A stretch of 64,000 nucleotides of DNA from Streptomyces niger. GTDB taxonomy: Bacteria > Actinomycetota > Actinomycetes > Streptomycetales > Streptomycetaceae. A program made the position numbers and the translations under genes. The stretch spans positions 53,816 through 117,815 of the forward strand of contig NZ_JOFQ01000018.1 of assembly GCF_000718305.1 (NCBI RefSeq), written 5' to 3'. The notes beneath the pieces are model-generated. The model was not told where the DNA came from, did not search any database, and was given only the letters and a program-made list of their open reading frames with translations. Positions 60,883 through 64,000 of this stretch are shown piece by piece; the first letter of the stretch is position 1, and every line of letters begins with the position of its first letter.

Positions 60883-61872
60883 GTGCCGAATTCGCTGAAC
60901 CCCCTCGAGCAGATCGCCCGCCGCTGGCAGCCGTCCGCGGCCTTCGTGCGACGCGCCGCGCTGGCCACGGTCGTGATGGCCGTCATCATCGTCGTGACGG
61001 GCGGCGCGGTCCGGCTCTCCGAGTCGGGCCTGGGCTGCGAGACCTGGCCCAAGTGCACGTCCGAGAGCCTGACGCCGACCGCCGACATGGGTATCCACGG
61101 CCTCATCGAGTTCGGCAACCGGCTGCTGACCTACGTGCTGTGCGTCGTCGTCGGGCTGTTCATCATCGCCGCCCGCGCCCGCGCGCCCCGGCGCCGCTCG
61201 CTCACCCGCCTCGGCTGGGCCCAGTTCTGGCTCGTCATGAGCAACGCCGTCATCGGCGGCATCACCGTGCTGACCGGCCTGAATCCGTACATCGTCAGCT
61301 CGCACTTCTTGGCGGCCACGGCGCTTCTCACCGTCGCCGTACTGTCCTGGATCCGGGCGAACGAGGGGGACGACGAGCCGCGTGACCTGGTCGCGCGGCC
61401 GGTCCGCCAGCTGTCCTGGCTGCTGGTGCTGGCCACCGCGGCGCTGACCGTGATCGGCACGGTCGTCAGCGGCGCGGGCCCGCACGCGGGCGACGCGCGC
61501 AAGGTGCACCGCATTCCGCTCGACTGGCAGGAGATCACCCAGCTGCACGTGGACTTCGTGTACATCGTGGTCGGCCTGAGCGTCGCCCTGTGGTTCACGC
61601 TGCGTGCCGTGAAGGCGCCGGCCGCGCCCCGCCGCGTCGTGCTGGAGCTCTTCGCCTGCCTCGCCTTCCAGGGCGTCATCGGCTACGTGCAGTACTTCCT
61701 GCACCTGCCGGAGCTGATCGTCGGCATCCACATGTTCGGCTCCACGCTGGTGTGGATCTGCGTGCTGCGGGTCTTCCTCTCGCTGCGCGAGCGCGGCCCG
61801 CTGCCGGCCGTTCCGGCCCCCGCCGGGGAGCAGGCGCCGGTCGAGGCTCCCGAGGCCGCCACGGCGGTCTGA
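60883..61872 (+). CDS. ctaA: Heme A synthase (COX15/CtaA)
   Basis: The 329-residue membrane protein has eight helices and the conserved heme-ligand histidines in MGIHGLIEFGNRLLTYVLCV (His about 70), NPYIVSSHFLAATALL (about 143), ITQLHVDFVYIVVG (about 220) and LIVGIHMFGSTLVW (about 281). It oxidises heme O to heme A for cytochrome aa3 oxidase. The extracellular Cys pair is in GLGCETWPKCTSE (Cys about 51 and 57). GTG 60883 lies six bases after TACGAT, a good -10 element, so its mRNA is probably leaderless. Confidence 0.94.
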   Translation: MPNSLNPLEQIARRWQPSAAFVRRAALATVVMAVIIVVTGGAVRLSESGLGCETWPKCTSESLTPTADMGIHGLIEFGNRLLTYVLCVVVGLFIIAARARAPRRRSLTRLGWAQFWLVMSNAVIGGITVLTGLNPYIVSSHFLAATALLTVAVLSWIRANEGDDEPRDLVARPVRQLSWLLVLATAALTVIGTVVSGAGPHAGDARKVHRIPLDWQEITQLHVDFVYIVVGLSVALWFTLRAVKAPAAPRRVVLELFACLAFQGVIGYVQYFLHLPELIVGIHMFGSTLVWICVLRVFLSLRERGPLPAVPAPAGEQAPVEAPEAATAV

Positions 61873-61895
61873 GGCGCCTTCCCGCGCCCGTACGA

Positions 61896-61936
61896 AAGCC
61901 CGTCGGCCACGGTCCGAGACCGTGGCCGACGGGCTT
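61896..61936. terminator. Perfect 19-bp stem between convergent genes
   Basis: AAGCCCGTCGGCCACGGTC (61896-61914) and its exact complement (61918-61936) flank CGA. It begins 23 bases after the ctaA stop and lies 47 bases beyond the convergent gene stop, so it can end transcription from both sides. Confidence 0.75.
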
Positions 61937-61983
61937 CTGCGTGCGCGGGCGCGTCCGGATCAGCCGGCCGACGCCTCGGCGGT

Positions 61984-62331
61984 TCAGTCGTTCGACGGTC
62001 CGCCCACCTGGATGCCCGCCATCCGGGACCACTCGTAGCGGCCGGTGCGCACCTTGGCGGCCAGGTCGCCGTCGAAGTCGTCGTGGAGGGTGATCCCGGC
62101 CTTCTCGGCGGCCTTCTCGGCGGCCTCGTGCGTGCGGGCCACGAGGTTGCCCCACTCGCCGTTGGCGCCGACCAGGGCGACGCGGATACGGCCGCGGCCG
62201 ATGTGCGCCAGCTGGCCCTCGGCGCTGCCGCCGTGGCTCTTGGCGAAGGCCTGCATCTCCCGGGCGAGCTTGGCGGCCTGCTTCTCGGAGCGCTTGGCCT
62301 GCCGCTCGTCCGCCTGCGTGGTGTCTGCCAT
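61984..62331 (-). CDS. Small charged conserved protein of unknown function
   Basis: The 115-residue protein starts with a lysine/glutamine-rich helix (ERQAKRSEKQAAKLAREMQAFAKSHGG), then IRVALVGANGEWGNLVARTHEAAEKAAEKAGITLHDDFDGDLAAKVRTGRYEWSRMAGIQ in pieces. It is soluble. I recognise no named family. I used the ATG at 62331, although an in-frame ATG lies three codons upstream. Single gene between ctaA and ctaB, convergent with ctaA. Confidence 0.72.
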   Translation of the reverse strand: MADTTQADERQAKRSEKQAAKLAREMQAFAKSHGGSAEGQLAHIGRGRIRVALVGANGEWGNLVARTHEAAEKAAEKAGITLHDDFDGDLAAKVRTGRYEWSRMAGIQVGGPSND

Positions 62332-62366
62332 GAGCCGCATGCTACCCGCCGGTAATAGAACGCGGA

Positions 62367-62389
62367 AGAGGCCGTCCACCGAACGGCCT
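62367..62389 (-). terminator. Hairpin downstream of ctaB
   Basis: Eight-base arms GAGGCCGT (62367-62374) and ACGGCCTC (62382-62389) around CCACCGA lie 40 bases after the ctaB stop. They fit a short terminator, though the same stretch is also upstream of the next minus-strand gene. Confidence 0.45.
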
Positions 62390-62429
62390 CACGGCCACCG
62401 GCGAACGGCCTCCACGGGGAGTGCGGGGG

Positions 62430-63422
62430 TCAGAAGCGCAGGAACGGGTCCACCGCGACCGCCACGAAGAGCAGCGACACGTAGGTGATCGACCAGTGGA
62501 AGAGCCGCATCTCCTTGAGCTTCGCCCCGGTGATCTCGGCCTTGGCGCGGGACTGGAGGCCGTGCGCCTCCTTGAGCCAGAAGGCTCCGCACAGGACTGC
62601 GACGATCGTGTAGAACCAACCGGTGTAGCCCAGCGGCTGCAGCAGCAGCGACACGCCGACCATCACCCAGCTGTAGAGCACGATCTGACGCGCGACCACC
62701 TTGTTGGAGGCCAGGACGGGGAGCATCGGCACGCCGACGCGCGCGTAGTCGTCCTTCACCTTCATGGACAGCGGCCAGTAGTGCGGCGGCGTCCAGAAGA
62801 ACATGACCAGGAAGAGGATGATCGGCGCCCAGGACATCGAGTTGGTCACGGAGGACCAGCCGATGAGGACCGGCAGGCAGCCGGCGATCCCGCCCCAGAC
62901 GATGTTCTGGGAGGTGCGGCGCTTCAGGATCATCGTGTAGACGACCACGTAGAACAGCAGCGCGCCGAGCGAGAGCCACGCCGACAGCCAGTTGACGGTC
63001 AGTCCGAAGAGCAGCGTGGAGACCACCGCGAGCGAGACGCCGAAGACCAGGCACTCGCGCGGGCTGACCATGCCGGTGACCAGCGGACGCTGCGACGTGC
63101 GCTCCATGAGCGCGTCGATGTCGCGGTCGATGTACATGTTCAGGGCATTGGCGCCGCCCGCCGAGAGGTAGCCGCCGACGCAGGTGAGGAGCACCAGCAT
63201 CAGGTCGGGCACGCCCTGTTCGGCGAGGAACATCACCGGAACGGTGGTGATGAGCAGCAGTTCGATGATCCGCGGCTTGGTCAGTGCCACGAATGCCATG
63301 ATCCGGGCCCCGAACGGCCGGTTCACGGGACCGGGATTCCCCGGGCTCCGAGAAGGCGCCCCCATGGCTTGAAGAGCATGGGAGGTGCCCCCACCCGCAG
63401 GACGGGATTCGACGGCCGTCAC
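62430..63422 (-). CDS. ctaB: Protoheme IX farnesyltransferase (heme O synthase)
   Basis: The 330-residue UbiA-family prenyltransferase adds a farnesyl group to heme B. The Asp-rich prenyl-diphosphate motif is in [26 protein letters not shown] (about 92-117) and the second in [28 protein letters not shown] (about 211-238). Membrane helices begin at about residue 46 with [22 protein letters not shown] placed the start at GTG 63422 (CAGGGG five bases upstream); GTG 63428 is equal in merit and ATG 63299 gives the core only. Residues about 12-25 are encoded by a palindromic repeat-like insertion. Faces the tkt gene divergently. Confidence 0.92.
   Translation of the reverse strand: MTAVESRPAGGGTSHALQAMGAPSRSPGNPGPVNRPFGARIMAFVALTKPRIIELLLITTVPVMFLAEQGVPDLMLVLLTCVGGYLSAGGANALNMYIDRDIDALMERTSQRPLVTGMVSPRECLVFGVSLAVVSTLLFGLTVNWLSAWLSLGALLFYVVVYTMILKRRTSQNIVWGGIAGCLPVLIGWSSVTNSMSWAPIILFLVMFFWTPPHYWPLSMKVKDDYARVGVPMLPVLASNKVVARQIVLYSWVMVGVSLLLQPLGYTGWFYTIVAVLCGAFWLKEAHGLQSRAKAEITGAKLKEMRLFHWSITYVSLLFVAVAVDPFLRF
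63361..63390. repeat. Short palindromic element inside the ctaB 5' coding region
   Basis: CCCATG (63361-63366) and CATGGG (63377-63382) pair around a 10-base loop, with adjacent G/C runs (63355-63363 and 63381-63391) extending the stem through G-U pairing. The look is that of the GGGGG..CCTCCCA palindromic repeats scattered in Streptomyces genomes, here translated as part of the variable CtaB N-terminus. Confidence 0.45.
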
Positions 63423-63869
63423 GCACACCCCTGGAAGTAACTTCTGCGGCTGTTGCACCGCGGAGATAAAGGCCAGCAAGCTCTTCCGGGCGATGAAGAC
63501 CCGGTGAAGACTTGCGCGTACCACGCCACTCTAGACGTTGCGGGTAGCGCGACCTTCGCGGGGGTGGGGTCGTGTTGGCGCCGCCCCGGCCGGGAGGAAT
63601 GGCACCCGAGTGCCCGGACACGCGGATGATCAGCGGGCGAAAGGGGGCGCCGGGCGGCAGTCTGAAAGCAGGGTCGACACCCCCCGTCTCCTGGGCGTTC
63701 ACCTGCTCATTCGGGCGCTCGTTCGGCAGCCGGAAAACTCATGTGTTGCAGGGGGCGTCGACCGGGGTTCCGGCGGAAAATTGCGCCTCGTGCGCAGGTA
63801 GGCTCGACAGCGTCCGAGGGCATTTCCGACCCCCGGCATTCGACATGTGGAGAGGAGCCCTGACCCAGG
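63423..63869. other. 447-bp non-coding region between ctaB and tkt
   Basis: No convincing gene is seen. The right part should hold the tkt promoter: a TAGGCT (63799-63804) could be a -10 element, but a -35 at correct spacing is not clear. The ribosome site AGGAG for tkt is at 63853-63857. The remainder is GC-rich without strong repeats. Confidence 0.5.
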
Positions 63870-64000
63870 GTGAGCACCAAGCCGACCACCACAGGTCTTG
63901 AGTGGACCGAAATGGACCAGCGGGCCGTCGATACCGTCCGCGTTCTGGCAGCAGATGCCGTGCAGAAGGTCGGTAACGGCCACCCGGGCACGGCCATGAG
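63870..64000 (+). CDS. tkt: Transketolase, N-terminal fragment (cut by window edge)
   Basis: Only 43 codons are visible from GTG 63870. The sequence TGLEWTEMDQRAVDTVRVLAADAVQKVGNGHPGTAM is the transketolase start, with the conserved NGHPGTAM containing the His that contacts the substrate and thiamine diphosphate site. Transketolase moves two-carbon units in the pentose phosphate pathway. ctaB divergent from tkt is the normal actinobacterial order. The start could also be the ATG in WTEMDQ, but the GTG form is usual in relatives as I recall. Confidence 0.88.
   Translation, partial: MSTKPTTTGLEWTEMDQRAVDTVRVLAADAVQKVGNGHPGTAM

Overview
The window is high-GC actinomycete chromosome. Gene families, synteny (ectABCD; sufR-sufB-sufD-Rieske-sufC-sufS-sufU; ABC transporter-ctaA/ctaB-tkt), frequent GTG starts, 1-4 bp stop/start overlaps and a cobalamin riboswitch all point to Streptomyces or a very close relative. 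I see no rRNA, tRNA, CRISPR array, prophage or intact insertion sequence. The content is mostly core chromosome with a few accessory patches.

Layout. 1-3.4 kb: a truncated class II aldolase gene, a secreted GH25 muramidase, and a PiT phosphate transporter gene that carries an in-frame TGA where the family has Trp; a PHO-box-like repeat precedes it and a small membrane protein follows. 3.4-7.9 kb (minus strand): a three-gene unit made of an EACC1-type small protein, a caspase-TM-solute-binding-VWA fusion protein and an orphan solute-binding lipoprotein. This is the best candidate for an unusual system, a predicted biological-conflict or programmed-death module. 8.0-17.4 kb: a cobalamin riboswitch followed by cobD(cbiB)-cobQ-chelatase subunit-cobO-cobB, a ZIP metal transporter on the opposite strand, a CbiG C-terminal-like gene and cobC. 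17.5-20 kb: a BASS-family transporter and an amidohydrolase. 20.1-23.5 kb: ectABCD for ectoine and 5-hydroxyectoine.

23.5-35 kb: an ECF-type sigma factor with a translationally coupled zinc-finger protein fused to a maleylpyruvate-isomerase-like domain, an S33 hydrolase, an ene-reductase, a class V aminotransferase, a methyltransferase, a GNAT enzyme, a divergent aldehyde dehydrogenase/IclR pair with a palindromic operator candidate, and a TIM-barrel-like protein divergent from an NAD-dependent epimerase or uronate dehydrogenase. 35-43 kb: a GlsB/YeaQ-type membrane protein, a double TerD protein, two tandem single-domain GntR proteins with a perfect 12-bp inverted-repeat operator, an LLM flavin oxidoreductase, a methyltransferase, a Tat-exported PhoX-like protein and a conserved unknown. 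43-52 kb: a secreted nuclease-like exonuclease/endonuclease/phosphatase protein preceded by a 40-bp tandem repeat, an EI24 protein, dapD, an SMR-TetR efflux pair, two unknown genes and a LAL-type LuxR regulator.

52-64 kb: the complete minus-strand suf operon for Fe-S cluster assembly. It has a CAAC-N6-GTTG site at the sufR start, an iron-box-like palindrome further upstream, a strong hairpin between sufB and sufD, and a strong terminator. A divergent ABC transporter, heme A synthase ctaA, heme O synthase ctaB and the start of a transketolase gene complete the window. The right half therefore groups iron, Fe-S and heme functions, while the left half groups phosphate, cobalamin and osmoprotection.
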